Below are positions 26,183 to 35,250 of a stretch of 64,000 nucleotides of DNA, piece after piece. Origin of the DNA: Christensenella intestinihominis (GTDB taxonomy: Bacteria; Bacillota; Clostridia; Christensenellales; Christensenellaceae). Location: positions 1 to 64,000 of the forward strand of contig NZ_MAIQ01000006.1 in assembly GCF_001678845.1 (NCBI RefSeq). The letters run 5' to 3'. How positions within the stretch are numbered: position 1 is the first letter of the stretch; each line of letters starts with the position of its first letter. The notes beneath the pieces were generated by a model. The model was given only the letters and a program-made list of their open reading frames with translations, was not told the origin of the DNA and made no database searches. The translations under genes and the position numbers were made by a program.

Positions 26183-27049
26183 ATGGGCAAAACAAAAAAA
26201 GATAAAAAATTATCCGAAAACAAAAAGGGTTCGGGCGCTCCCGGATTCGCGAAAAACTGGAAATGGCTGATCGTCGCGGCGGCAGCGGCGGCAGCGGCGG
26301 TGTGCATCATCGTATGCGTGATGCTTCCGATGACGAAGGAGCCGGAGCCAGTCGCAACGCCCGCTCCCACAAAAAGCGCGGCTCCCACGGCAAGCGCAAG
26401 CCCGGACGCAACCCCGACGCCGGGGAAAACGATCCTGCCGGAATTGAAGGAATTGTACGAAAAAAACAGCGACCTTGCGGGGTGGATCAAAATAGACGGG
26501 ACAAAGGTCGATTATCCTGTAATGTACACGCCGCAGGATGGCGAATTCTACCTGTACCGCACCTTTGAAAAGCAGGACGACCCAACAAAAGAGGGCTGCC
26601 TTTTCATCGACAAGAACTGCACCATAGACCCGCGCAGCACAAATTTGCTGATCCACGGGCACAACATGAAGAACGGGACGATGTTCCATACGCTGCTGGA
26701 ATACGAAAAAGAGGAGTTTTACAAGGAGCATCCCGTCATCAGCTATAGCTCGCTGTACAGCGCGGACGAATACGAGATTGCGGCGGTGTTCCTGTCCAAA
26801 ATCTATAACAAGGACGAGGATGTGTTCAAATTTTACAAGTTCTACGATGCGAAAACGGCGGACGAATTCGATGCATTTGTAGAGAACATCAAGGAAATGG
26901 AGCTATACGAAACGGGCGTGACCCCCGAATTCGGCGACGAACTCATTACGCTGTCCACCTGTGAATATTCGCAGGATAACGGACGGATCGTGGTGGTCGC
27001 CCGCAAGGTGACGGACGTATCGACGGTTTCGGGCGAAGTGGTTTTGTAA
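26183..27049 (+). CDS. Class B sortase
   Basis: A membrane-anchored transpeptidase of about 288 residues. One N-terminal membrane segment (about 27-50) is followed by an Ala/Pro/Thr linker and the sortase B domain: DLAGWIKIDGT and DYPV opening, catalytic His in IHGHNM, Cys in LSTCEY and Arg in NGRIVVVAR. The ATG at 26183 has GGAG nine bases upstream; the in-frame ATG at 26162 is weaker. Clostridial SrtB enzymes are known to accept PxTG signals, so the neighbouring VPKTG protein is the likely substrate. Confidence 0.93.
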   Translation: MGKTKKDKKLSENKKGSGAPGFAKNWKWLIVAAAAAAAAVCIIVCVMLPMTKEPEPVATPAPTKSAAPTASASPDATPTPGKTILPELKELYEKNSDLAGWIKIDGTKVDYPVMYTPQDGEFYLYRTFEKQDDPTKEGCLFIDKNCTIDPRSTNLLIHGHNMKNGTMFHTLLEYEKEEFYKEHPVISYSSLYSADEYEIAAVFLSKIYNKDEDVFKFYKFYDAKTADEFDAFVENIKEMELYETGVTPEFGDELITLSTCEYSQDNGRIVVVARKVTDVSTVSGEVVL

Positions 27050-27059
27050 AGCGCGAATA

Positions 27060-27096
27060 GAAAAAGACGCGGGCGGTTTGCCCGTGTCTTTTTTGT
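27060..27096. terminator. Bidirectional terminator between sortase and MutS-like genes
   Basis: AAAAGACGCGGGC and GCCCGTGTCTTTT arms with T runs on both strands, between convergent genes. Confidence 0.85.
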
Positions 27097-27107
27097 TCCG
27101 GCCGGTT

Positions 27108-28757
27108 TCAGTCCTTGCCGAGGAGGCCGTTGGCCTCGCGGATAATCTCCGGGTCAAACCCCATATATTCCAAAAGCCGCACGGCATTTGTTGTGGTGGA
27201 AGGCCCGGGCTTCAGCTGATAGTCGAAGGTGATGCGGTTGCCTTCCATCGTTTCGCAGAAATGATACAGGTCAAAGGTTTCCTTTAAAATTTCTGTCAGT
27301 TCGATATCGTGCGACGCGGCGATGCACAGCGAACCCGTCCGGTGCAGGGCGCGAAGTACGGCGGTGGAAGCGGCAATGCGTTCCGGCGTATTCGTTCCGC
27401 GCAGGATTTCGTCTATGAAAACAGTGCAATAACGTTCCCGGCAATCGTCAAGGATACGCTTTAATGACTTCACCTCCGTAACAAAATAGCTGTCCCCGGA
27501 TACGATGTCGTCGCGCAGCGCCATAGAGGTCGCCACATAGCAGGGCCGCAGGGTGTATTCCTTTGCGCAGCAGGTTCCAATTGTCTGCGCGAGGATATTA
27601 TTTACCGCGAGCGCCTTGATAAAGGTCGATTTGCCGGAGGCGTTCGAGCCGGTAATGATGCAGTCGTTCCCGATGGCCCCGTCGTTTGTTACCGGGTGGC
27701 GGAGAAGCGGATGGTACATCCCGCGGAATGAAATTCCGCTATGCGCGGTGAAAGACGGCCTGCACCAGCAGGACAGGCTTTCGCGGAAGGAGAGGATGCT
27801 CATGGAAACGTCGAATTGGCCGATGATCTGGTACAGGAGGGAAAATTCCTCCGGATGCGCCAGGACCTTTTCAATCGTCCGGTCATAGGAAATCAGGTCG
27901 GTCAGGAAAATTGATTTCAAAAGGATCGAAAACGCTTCCAGTTCCGCGAGGTTTTGCTGCGTGCTCCCGGAAACGAGGCCGCCCGTATGCCGGAAAGGAT
28001 GGAGCGCGCCCTCGAGGTCGTAACCGAATTGCGCAAAGACAGGGCCAAACCGTTTTTCAATTTTTTTCGCCGCCCAGAGCATCGAGGAGAAGCAGCGCAT
28101 GCTTTCAAGCCCGGTTTCGAGTTCAAGGCGGTTGTAGTAATAAATAATGATATTTACGGCCACAGAGCAGATGGTGAAAAGGACCCCGGCCGGGAGGAAA
28201 AAAGGCATCAGGCAGAAGCCGGCGAGGGGAAGCGCGGCGAGGAGGAGGAACAGCCACGAATGCCCGATCCGTTCCGCATCCGCATGGAACAGGTAGTAAC
28301 TCAGGCGGCCCGTGCTGCGCCTGCCCAGCCCGCGTAAAATTTTGAGCAGGGCGAGGCGGTCCTGCGGATGGTTTTCGAGCCAGCAAATAAGCTGCTCCTG
28401 TTTTCCGTTGTGGTCCGATTCGTCCAGTTCATGGAGTATGTGGTACAAATACTCCTCGCCCACGTCGGAGGAACAGGTATTGACCCGCCTGAAAATGTCG
28501 TCCATCGAAAGATCGTTCCAGGTGGTCGCGTCTATCCTGCTGCCGGAGGGAAGCGCGGAGGCGTATTTATGGTAAGAAGCAATATTGCCGATTTCGTAAT
28601 CCGTATCCCCGGGAGGACGCCCGAACGCCTGCATGAGCAGCGCGTCCTTTTTCCTGCCTGCCTTTTTTACCAAAACAACGGCAAGGACGGCCACAGCCGC
28701 CGCGGCAGGAAGGAAAACGGCCAATAATGGAATCAATGAGAAAGCGTCGCCAGCCAA
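27108..28757 (-). CDS. Membrane-anchored MutS-related ATPase
   Basis: A 549-residue protein joining an N-terminal membrane segment (about 9-30) and a second hydrophobic pair (about 167-207) to a C-terminal MutS-type ABC ATPase domain: Walker A GSNASGKST, Walker B TVFIDEILRGTN, and a DNA-mismatch-repair-like helical lever before it. The MutS mismatch-binding and connector domains are missing, so it is not a repair MutS. Such membrane MutS-like proteins are known in Firmicutes but their role is unclear. The start is TTG (28757) with AAGGAG upstream. Confidence 0.88.
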   Translation of the reverse strand: MAGDAFSLIPLLAVFLPAAAAVAVLAVVLVKKAGRKKDALLMQAFGRPPGDTDYEIGNIASYHKYASALPSGSRIDATTWNDLSMDDIFRRVNTCSSDVGEEYLYHILHELDESDHNGKQEQLICWLENHPQDRLALLKILRGLGRRSTGRLSYYLFHADAERIGHSWLFLLLAALPLAGFCLMPFFLPAGVLFTICSVAVNIIIYYYNRLELETGLESMRCFSSMLWAAKKIEKRFGPVFAQFGYDLEGALHPFRHTGGLVSGSTQQNLAELEAFSILLKSIFLTDLISYDRTIEKVLAHPEEFSLLYQIIGQFDVSMSILSFRESLSCWCRPSFTAHSGISFRGMYHPLLRHPVTNDGAIGNDCIITGSNASGKSTFIKALAVNNILAQTIGTCCAKEYTLRPCYVATSMALRDDIVSGDSYFVTEVKSLKRILDDCRERYCTVFIDEILRGTNTPERIAASTAVLRALHRTGSLCIAASHDIELTEILKETFDLYHFCETMEGNRITFDYQLKPGPSTTTNAVRLLEYMGFDPEIIREANGLLGKD

Positions 28758-28812
28758 TGTTTTTCTCCTTTACAGGTTGTAATGAAATTATAACACAAAC
28801 AAAAAAGGAAAC

Positions 28813-28837
28813 AAAAAAAGCGCCGGAGCGCTTTTTT
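28813..28837 (-). terminator. Terminator of the CoA-transferase gene
   Basis: AAAAAAGCGC and GCGCTTTTTT arms around CGGA, just past the minus-strand stop. Confidence 0.85.
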
Positions 28838-28848
28838 ATATGTGTTGG

Positions 28849-30315
28849 TTATTTCCCCTGGAAAACCTCGTTCAAAAGCTGCGGCGTATGCTTATGCGCA
28901 CACTGCGCGCACGCGCGGTCCAGGTAGTCGTGCAGCATGGGCCGGAAATCCGGATGCGCGCAGGTATCGATGATCTTCCGCGCGCGTTCCCTGGGCGTGG
29001 TGGCCCGCAGGTCGGCATAACCATATTCCGTTACGAGGAAGTGGATATCGTGCTCCGTATGGTCGACATGCGTGATGAACGGGACAATGCACGAGAGCGT
29101 GCCGTTTTTCGCGGTGGAGGGCGTCATAAAAATGGAAAGCCCGGCGTTCTGCGCAAAATCGCCGCTGCCGCCGATTCCGTTCATGATGCGCGTTCCGTTG
29201 ATGTGCGACGAATTGACGTTCCCATAGATATCCGCCTCGATTGCCGTATTCATGGCGATGATTCCAAGGCGGCGGATCACCTCGGGATGGTTGCTGATTT
29301 CCTGCGGACGCAGCATGATCTTATCCCGGTAATTCTCGAAATTCGCTTTATAATGTTCTTCAAAGTCCGGGGACACCGTGAGCGACGTGCCGGACGCAAA
29401 CGAAATTTTCCCGGCGTCGATCAGGTCGAACACCGCATCCTGGAGCACCTCGGAATAGACCTTGAGGTCTGTAAAATCCGATTTTTTAAGGCCCGCAAGC
29501 ACCGCGTTGGCAACGCCGCCCACCCCTGACTGGAGGGGAGGGAGCGGCACGGGCAGGCGCCCGGCTTCCGTTTCCTTTGTAATCAGTTCGACGATATTAT
29601 CCGCGATTTTCTGGGAAATATCGTCCACCGGCTGGACGGCGCGGCCCTTGTCCGGGATATCCGAATAGACGATCGCCGCAATTTTATCGAAGTCGCACGG
29701 GTAATAGTCGGTGCCCACGCGGTCGTCGGCCCGGATGATCGGGATGGGTTTGCTGTTCGGAACGCGTTCCACGGTGTATACGTCATGGATGCCGCGCAGC
29801 GATTCGGGCTGCGTGGTGTTGACTTCCAGAATAACGTGTTTTGCACATTCAATATAGGTGTTCGCCGCACCGATGGAGGTGGAAGGGATCAGGTGTCCTT
29901 CCTCGTCAATGCCGATAATTTCAACGATGGCAAAGTCGATCTCGCCGAAGAACCCGTTTTTTGCCCACACGGCCACCTGGCTCAAATGGATATCGAAATA
30001 ATCGATCTCGCCCGCGTTAATGGCATTGCGGACGGTGGAATTCGTCTGGTAGGGCGTACGGCGTACCATCGCGCCGCTGCGCGTGAGCGCGCCGTCAATT
30101 TCGTCGCCCACCGAAGCGCCGGTCATGACCGTGAGGTTCAGCTTTTCGCCCGTTGCCTCCGCGCGCCTTGCAATCGCAAGCGGCACAGCCTTGGCGTGGC
30201 CCGCGGGCGTGAAACCGCTCATCCCGATGGTTGCGTTCGGATAAATAAGCTTTGCCGCATCGTCGGCGCTCATGACCTTGCCGAGATATTTTTCACACTT
30301 GATTCTGTCGTTCAT
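28849..30315 (-). CDS. cat1: Succinyl-CoA:CoA-transferase (Cat1-type acetyl-CoA hydrolase/transferase)
   Basis: A 488-residue family I CoA-transferase. It matches the Cat1/SucCoAT branch in length and motifs; the catalytic glutamate is Glu289 in VYSEVLQD, and the nucleotide-contact block GIGGSGDF and EYGYADLRA are typical. The likely reaction is succinate + acyl-CoA to succinyl-CoA + acid; acetate or butyrate specificity cannot be read from sequence. It is divergent from the CoA-dependent succinate semialdehyde dehydrogenase, which would use its product. AGGGAAC lies before the ATG; a small GC-rich hairpin (30333-30350) lies in its leader. Confidence 0.9.
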   Translation of the reverse strand: MNDRIKCEKYLGKVMSADDAAKLIYPNATIGMSGFTPAGHAKAVPLAIARRAEATGEKLNLTVMTGASVGDEIDGALTRSGAMVRRTPYQTNSTVRNAINAGEIDYFDIHLSQVAVWAKNGFFGEIDFAIVEIIGIDEEGHLIPSTSIGAANTYIECAKHVILEVNTTQPESLRGIHDVYTVERVPNSKPIPIIRADDRVGTDYYPCDFDKIAAIVYSDIPDKGRAVQPVDDISQKIADNIVELITKETEAGRLPVPLPPLQSGVGGVANAVLAGLKKSDFTDLKVYSEVLQDAVFDLIDAGKISFASGTSLTVSPDFEEHYKANFENYRDKIMLRPQEISNHPEVIRRLGIIAMNTAIEADIYGNVNSSHINGTRIMNGIGGSGDFAQNAGLSIFMTPSTAKNGTLSCIVPFITHVDHTEHDIHFLVTEYGYADLRATTPRERARKIIDTCAHPDFRPMLHDYLDRACAQCAHKHTPQLLNEVFQGK

Positions 30316-30472
30316 ACCGTTCCCTCCATATGCGCCGCAGCACTGCGGCCTTTATTCCTATTATCACAATTCTATATTATACACTGCGGGGAAGAATTTT
30401 GCATCCCGAAAATCCGTTTCCAAACTTAAGAATCGAATGATGGCGGCAGAAGTTTTTTTTAGTTACATAACT

Positions 30473-30500
30473 TTGCTTCCCGCTGTAAAACCACTATAAT
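30473..30500 (+). promoter_or_regulatory. Probable sigmaA promoter of sucD
   Basis: TTGCTT (30473-30478), 16 bp, TATAAT (30495-30500), about 58 bp before the start codon. No -24/-12 element is present here. Confidence 0.65.
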
Positions 30501-30558
30501 AATATAGGTAAAACTGTATATAAATTTAATGAAATATTTTATTAGGAGGATTTTGAAA

Positions 30559-31917
30559 ATGGCAACAGTTGCGGAAATCTTTGAGCGTGCGCATAAAGCG
30601 CAGGCGGAATATGAGAAGAATGCAAGCCAGGAGCAGGTGGACGCGGCGGTAAGGGCGATCGGCAAGGTGGTTTACGACCGTGCCGAAGAGCTTGGCAAGC
30701 GCGCGGTGGAAGAGTCCGGCATGGGCGTTGTGGAAGACAAGATCGCCAAGTGCCAGGGCAAATCCAAATGCATCTGGAACAGCATGAAGGGCAAGAAGTC
30801 CTATGGCATCATCGAGGAAAACAAGGAAACGGGCATCATCAAGGTAGCGAAGCCCAAGGGCGTCGTGGGCGCGGTAACGCCTGTCACCAACCCGGTGGTT
30901 ACCCCTATGTGCAACGCGATGTTTGCCTTGAAGGGCAAAAACGCAATTGTAATCGCGCCGCATCCACGCACAAGCGACCTCAACAAATACGTTGTGGACC
31001 TGTTCCGCGCAGAGCTTAAAAAGCTCGGCCTGCCGGAAGACCTGATCCAGACGATCGAGCATCCTTCGCTCGATATGACGCAGGAAGTTATGAAAACGGC
31101 CGACGTCGTTGTGGCGACGGGCGGTGCGGGCATGGTGAAATCCGCTTATTCGAGCGGGAAACCGGCCCTCGGCGTAGGCCCCGGGAACGTGCAGGTTATC
31201 ATCGACCGCGGCATAGACTATGACGAGGCGGCCTCCATGATTATTGCGGGCCGTAAGTTTGACAACGGCATCATCTGCTCGGGCGAGCAGTGCGTAATGA
31301 TTCCGGATGACGAATACGACACGGTAATCAAGGCGTTTGAAAAGAACGGCGCTTACTACATTGACGATGCGGAAACGGTGGAAAAATTTGCCAAGACAAT
31401 TTTCCCGGACGGCGTAATCAACAAGGACGTAGTCGGCCAGAGCGTACAGAAGATTGCTTCCCTTGCGGGCGTCGAAGTCCCGGAGGGGACGAAGGTCGTC
31501 CTGTTGAAGGCGCGCGGCCGCGGCAAGGCGGACCTGCTGTGCAAGGAAAAAATGTGCCCCTTCATGATCGCCATTCCTTACGATACGTTTGACGACGCGA
31601 TGAGCGCGGCATATGAAAACCTTTGCTACGAAGGCAAAGGCCACACCTGCTCCATTCATTCAAACGACCAGGAGCACGTGCGCATGGTCGGCGAATATAT
31701 GCCGGTGAGCCGTATTGTTGTGAACCAGCCTTCCTCCACGACGGCGGGCGGCGCGCTCACGAACGGCTTTTCGCCCACGACGACGCTGGGCTGCGGTTCC
31801 TGGGGCAACAACAGCATTTCCGAGAACCTCAACTATACGCACCTGATTAACGTTTCGCAGATCGGCCTTTACAACAAGGACAAGAAAATCCCGACGGACG
31901 AAGAAATCTGGGCGTAA
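30559..31917 (+). CDS. sucD: CoA-acylating succinate semialdehyde dehydrogenase
   Basis: A 452-residue aldehyde dehydrogenase that reduces succinyl-CoA to succinate semialdehyde with NAD(P)H. It agrees closely with Clostridium kluyveri SucD over its whole length, including KPKGVVGAVTP, PITNPVVTPMCNAM-like block, the catalytic Cys240 in NGIICSGEQ, and TLGCGSWGNNSISENL. AGGAGG precedes the ATG at 30559; the upstream extension is not expected. rpoN follows within 21 bp, so the two are probably co-transcribed. Confidence 0.95.
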   Translation: MATVAEIFERAHKAQAEYEKNASQEQVDAAVRAIGKVVYDRAEELGKRAVEESGMGVVEDKIAKCQGKSKCIWNSMKGKKSYGIIEENKETGIIKVAKPKGVVGAVTPVTNPVVTPMCNAMFALKGKNAIVIAPHPRTSDLNKYVVDLFRAELKKLGLPEDLIQTIEHPSLDMTQEVMKTADVVVATGGAGMVKSAYSSGKPALGVGPGNVQVIIDRGIDYDEAASMIIAGRKFDNGIICSGEQCVMIPDDEYDTVIKAFEKNGAYYIDDAETVEKFAKTIFPDGVINKDVVGQSVQKIASLAGVEVPEGTKVVLLKARGRGKADLLCKEKMCPFMIAIPYDTFDDAMSAAYENLCYEGKGHTCSIHSNDQEHVRMVGEYMPVSRIVVNQPSSTTAGGALTNGFSPTTTLGCGSWGNNSISENLNYTHLINVSQIGLYNKDKKIPTDEEIWA

Positions 31918-31937
31918 GCAATGTGCTTCCAAAAGGT

Positions 31938-33200
31938 ATGAAGCTCTCGGTCGAACAAAAACAGGTACAGTCGCAGGTTGCGTCCCAACAGATGCAGCAA
32001 GCGCTGTTCCTGCTTTCAAAAAACGCATGGGAGCTGAACGAATATGTACGGGAACAGGCGGTGGAAAACCCCGTCCTCGAAGTAAAAGAGCCGGAATGGC
32101 AGGAGCGGGATTTGGCTTCCGGCGCGGTTCCGTATTACGGGGAGGCCTATGAAAAGGCCGCGACTGAAACGCTTGCGCAAAGCCTCCTGGGCCAGCTTGA
32201 CCTCAAGGGCCTCGGCAGGGAAGAACTCCGCGCGGCCAGGGAAATCATCGGCGCGCTCGATTCCCGGGGGTATTTTATGGAGCGGCTCGCCGATGTGGCG
32301 GGCCTGTGCAAGGTCAGCACGGCGCAGGCAAAACGCGCGCTTGCCGCGGTGCAGTCGCTTGACCCCGCCGGGGTCGGGGCGCGCAGCCTTTCCGAATGCC
32401 TGTGCCTGCAGCTTTACCGCATGGGGGAAAAAGAGGAAGCGCCATACCGGATTGCCCGGGATTACCTCGGGGAGCTTGCCCGGGAAAATTATGCGGGGAT
32501 TGCCGCCGCGCTTGGCATTTCAACCGCGAAGAGCCGCGCATATGGCGCGCTGCTCCGTTCGCTTAGGCCGGGCGTTTCCAACACCGCGCCGGAGGAGGCC
32601 GCGCAGTATGTTTTTCCCGAAATTCTTGTGGAAAAGGACGGGGATACGCTCCGCGTGCTTCTCGACGAACGGAAGATCATCCGTCCGTATGTAAGCGATA
32701 CATATGAGCGGGACGGCCTTGACAGCGAGGCAAAGGCGTATCTGCGGGAACGCCGGGCGATGGCAAAGCGCATTGTGCAGTCCGTAGACCTGTGGAAATC
32801 GATGCTGCGGCGGGTGGCGGAAAAAATCGTCCTAGCGCAGCAGGGATTTTTCCTTGCCGGGGAGGCGCTTCGCCCCCTCAGGATGGCGGACGTTGCGGAT
32901 GGGCTCGGCGTACATCCGTCCACGGTCAGCAGGGCGGTGGCGGGAAAATACCTGATGTCGGGCGCGGGCGTGTTTCCCTTGAAAAGCTTCTTTTCACGCA
33001 GCATTCCCGAAGGGGAAAAAAGCGTAAGCGGGGATTATATCAAAAGAAGCATACGGGAAGTGCTCGCGCATGAACCTGCGCTCACAGACAGCGCGGTGAC
33101 CGAACGCCTGCGCAGCCGGGGCACAAAAATTGCCCGGCGGACGGTTGCAAAATACCGCAGGGAAATGGGGATTGCATCCTCGTACCGCAGGAATAAATAG
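31938..33200 (+). CDS. rpoN: RNA polymerase sigma54 factor
   Basis: A 420-residue sigma54. The Gln-rich activator-contact region I (about 1-50), the core-binding region (about 90-270), a helix-turn-helix and the terminal RpoN box ARRTVAKYRREMGI are all seen. The start at 31938 gives the usual N-terminus (MKL...); an in-frame GTG at 31923 is possible. Finding rpoN next to sucD and in the same window as a -24/-12 promoter and a sigma54 activator suggests that sigma54 is tied to this C4-acid fermentation. Confidence 0.96.
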   Translation: MKLSVEQKQVQSQVASQQMQQALFLLSKNAWELNEYVREQAVENPVLEVKEPEWQERDLASGAVPYYGEAYEKAATETLAQSLLGQLDLKGLGREELRAAREIIGALDSRGYFMERLADVAGLCKVSTAQAKRALAAVQSLDPAGVGARSLSECLCLQLYRMGEKEEAPYRIARDYLGELARENYAGIAAALGISTAKSRAYGALLRSLRPGVSNTAPEEAAQYVFPEILVEKDGDTLRVLLDERKIIRPYVSDTYERDGLDSEAKAYLRERRAMAKRIVQSVDLWKSMLRRVAEKIVLAQQGFFLAGEALRPLRMADVADGLGVHPSTVSRAVAGKYLMSGAGVFPLKSFFSRSIPEGEKSVSGDYIKRSIREVLAHEPALTDSAVTERLRSRGTKIARRTVAKYRREMGIASSYRRNK

Positions 33201-33292
33201 GAAACTGTACCGCGCCGTGCCCCGTGCACGCGCCGTATACACTGCATCCGGGATTCCGAATGGAGCCCGAATCGAACGATTAGGAGAACGAT

Positions 33293-34432
33293 ATGGATTT
33301 CACATTAAGCAAGGAACATCAGATGCTCAGGACCCTGTTTCGGGACTTTGCTGAAAATGAAGTGAAACCGCTCGCGGAGGAACTGGACGAAGAAGAACGT
33401 TTCCCGGTCGAGACGGTGGAAAAAATGAAAAAATATGGCTTTTTGGGCATACCCTTCCCCAAGGAATACGGCGGGCAGGGCTGTGACACGCTTGCATATA
33501 TCATGTGTGTGGAAGAGCTTTCCCGTGTATGCGCGACGACAGGCGTAATCGTGTCCGCGCATACGTCGCTTGGCTCAAACCCCATTAAGCAGTTTGGTAC
33601 GGAGGAACAGAAGCAGAAATACCTCGTGCCGCTTGCAAAGGGCGAAAAGCTCGGCGCGTTCGGCCTTACAGAGGCGGGCGCGGGCACGGACGCTTCCGGC
33701 CAGCAGACCAAGGCGCTGCTGGAAGGGGACCATTACGTCCTGAACGGCACAAAGATATTTATTACGAACGCGGGCTATGCGGATACGTACATCATTTTTG
33801 CAATGACGGACAAGGCCAAAGGGAACCACGGCATTTCGGCGTTCATTGTCGAAAAGGATTTCCCGGGGTTCTCGGTCGGCAAAAAGGAACGCAAAATGGG
33901 TATCCGCGGAAGCGCGACGGCAGAGCTGATTATGGAAAACTGCATCGTGCCCAAGGAAAACCTGCTTGGAAAAGAAGGGCAGGGCTTTAAAATCGCCATG
34001 GCCACGCTGGACGGCGGGCGCATCGGCATTGCGGCGCAGGCGCTCGGCATTGCGGAAGGCGCGTTCAGCGAGACGGTAGCCTATGTAAAGGAGCGTAAGC
34101 AGTTTGGCAAACCGCTTGCAAAGTTCCAGAATACGCAGTTCGTGCTTGCCGACCTCAAGGCGCGGATCGACGCGGCGCAGCTTCTTGTTTACCGCGCGGC
34201 CATCGCGAAAGACACGCAGGAGCGTTTCTCGGTCGAATCGGCGACCGCCAAGCTTGTCGCGGCGGAGACGGCGATGGAAGTAACCACCAAATGCGTACAG
34301 CTGATGGGCGGTTATGGATATACGCGGGAATATCCGGTAGAACGCATGATGCGCGACGCAAAGATTACCGAAATTTACGAAGGCACCAGCGAAGTGCAGC
34401 GCATGGTTATCTCCGGCGCGGTTTTGAAGTAA
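33293..34432 (+). CDS. bcd: Butyryl-CoA dehydrogenase (acyl-CoA dehydrogenase)
   Basis: A 379-residue FAD enzyme that reduces crotonyl-CoA to butyryl-CoA. Typical acyl-CoA dehydrogenase motifs are present: GLTEAGAGTDASG for flavin and CoA contact, and the catalytic Glu363 in IYEGTSEVQR. etfB and etfA follow directly, which is the arrangement of the electron-bifurcating Bcd-Etf complex that couples NADH-dependent crotonyl-CoA reduction to ferredoxin reduction. TAGGAGA precedes the ATG. Confidence 0.94.
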   Translation: MDFTLSKEHQMLRTLFRDFAENEVKPLAEELDEEERFPVETVEKMKKYGFLGIPFPKEYGGQGCDTLAYIMCVEELSRVCATTGVIVSAHTSLGSNPIKQFGTEEQKQKYLVPLAKGEKLGAFGLTEAGAGTDASGQQTKALLEGDHYVLNGTKIFITNAGYADTYIIFAMTDKAKGNHGISAFIVEKDFPGFSVGKKERKMGIRGSATAELIMENCIVPKENLLGKEGQGFKIAMATLDGGRIGIAAQALGIAEGAFSETVAYVKERKQFGKPLAKFQNTQFVLADLKARIDAAQLLVYRAAIAKDTQERFSVESATAKLVAAETAMEVTTKCVQLMGGYGYTREYPVERMMRDAKITEIYEGTSEVQRMVISGAVLK

Positions 34433-34450
34433 AGCAGGAGGGATAATACA

Positions 34451-35233
34451 GTGAATATAGTTGTTTGCATCAAACAGGTACCGGATACGAACGAAGTGAA
34501 GCTCGATCCCAAAACGGGCACACTCATTCGCGAGGGCGTTCCCTCCATTATTAATCCGGACGATAAAGCGGGCCTTGAAGCGGCCCTGAGGCTCAAGGAT
34601 TCCATGGGCGCGAAAGTCAGCGTGCTTTCCATGGGGCCGCCGCAGGCGGACGTTGCCCTGCGGGAAGCGCTCGCGATGGGCGCGGACGAGGCGATCCTCA
34701 TTACGGACAGGGCGTTCGGCGGCGCGGATACGTGGGCCACGTCCTCCACGCTTGCTTCGGCGGTGAAGAAGCTGCCGTTTGACCTGATTATTACCGGGCG
34801 GCAGGCAATTGACGGCGATACGGCGCAGGTTGGCCCGCAGATCGCGGAGCACCTCCACCTGCCCAATATCAGCTATGCGGAAGAAATCAAGGTCGAGGGA
34901 GACAGCATCATCGTAAAACGGCAGTATGAAGACCGGTATCACATTATCAAAGCAAAGATGCCGTGCCTCATAACGGCGCTTGCGGAACTGAACGAACCCC
35001 GCTATATGACCCCGATGGGCATCTGGGACGCGTACCACGAGAAGGAAGTTAAAATCTGGACGCTGGAAGACCTTGATGTGGACCGTGCAAATATCGGCCT
35101 GAAAGGGTCGCCGACGCGTGTGTGGAAGTCGTTCACCAAGCCTTTAAAGGCCGCGGGAACGGTTGTAAACACGGACGTTCAGGATTCGGTCGAATTCCTG
35201 ATGGACTCGCTCCGCAGTAAATTCGTACTGTGA
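34451..35233 (+). CDS. etfB: Electron transfer flavoprotein subunit beta
   Basis: A 260-residue EtfB starting with GTG (AGGAGG upstream). NIVVCIKQVPDT opening and RQAIDGDTAQVGPQIAEHL block are typical. It forms the ETF with the next gene product and carries electrons between NADH, ferredoxin and butyryl-CoA dehydrogenase. 18 bp after bcd. Confidence 0.95.
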   Translation: MNIVVCIKQVPDTNEVKLDPKTGTLIREGVPSIINPDDKAGLEAALRLKDSMGAKVSVLSMGPPQADVALREALAMGADEAILITDRAFGGADTWATSSTLASAVKKLPFDLIITGRQAIDGDTAQVGPQIAEHLHLPNISYAEEIKVEGDSIIVKRQYEDRYHIIKAKMPCLITALAELNEPRYMTPMGIWDAYHEKEVKIWTLEDLDVDRANIGLKGSPTRVWKSFTKPLKAAGTVVNTDVQDSVEFLMDSLRSKFVL

Positions 35234-35250
35234 CGGAAAGTGGTGATACA

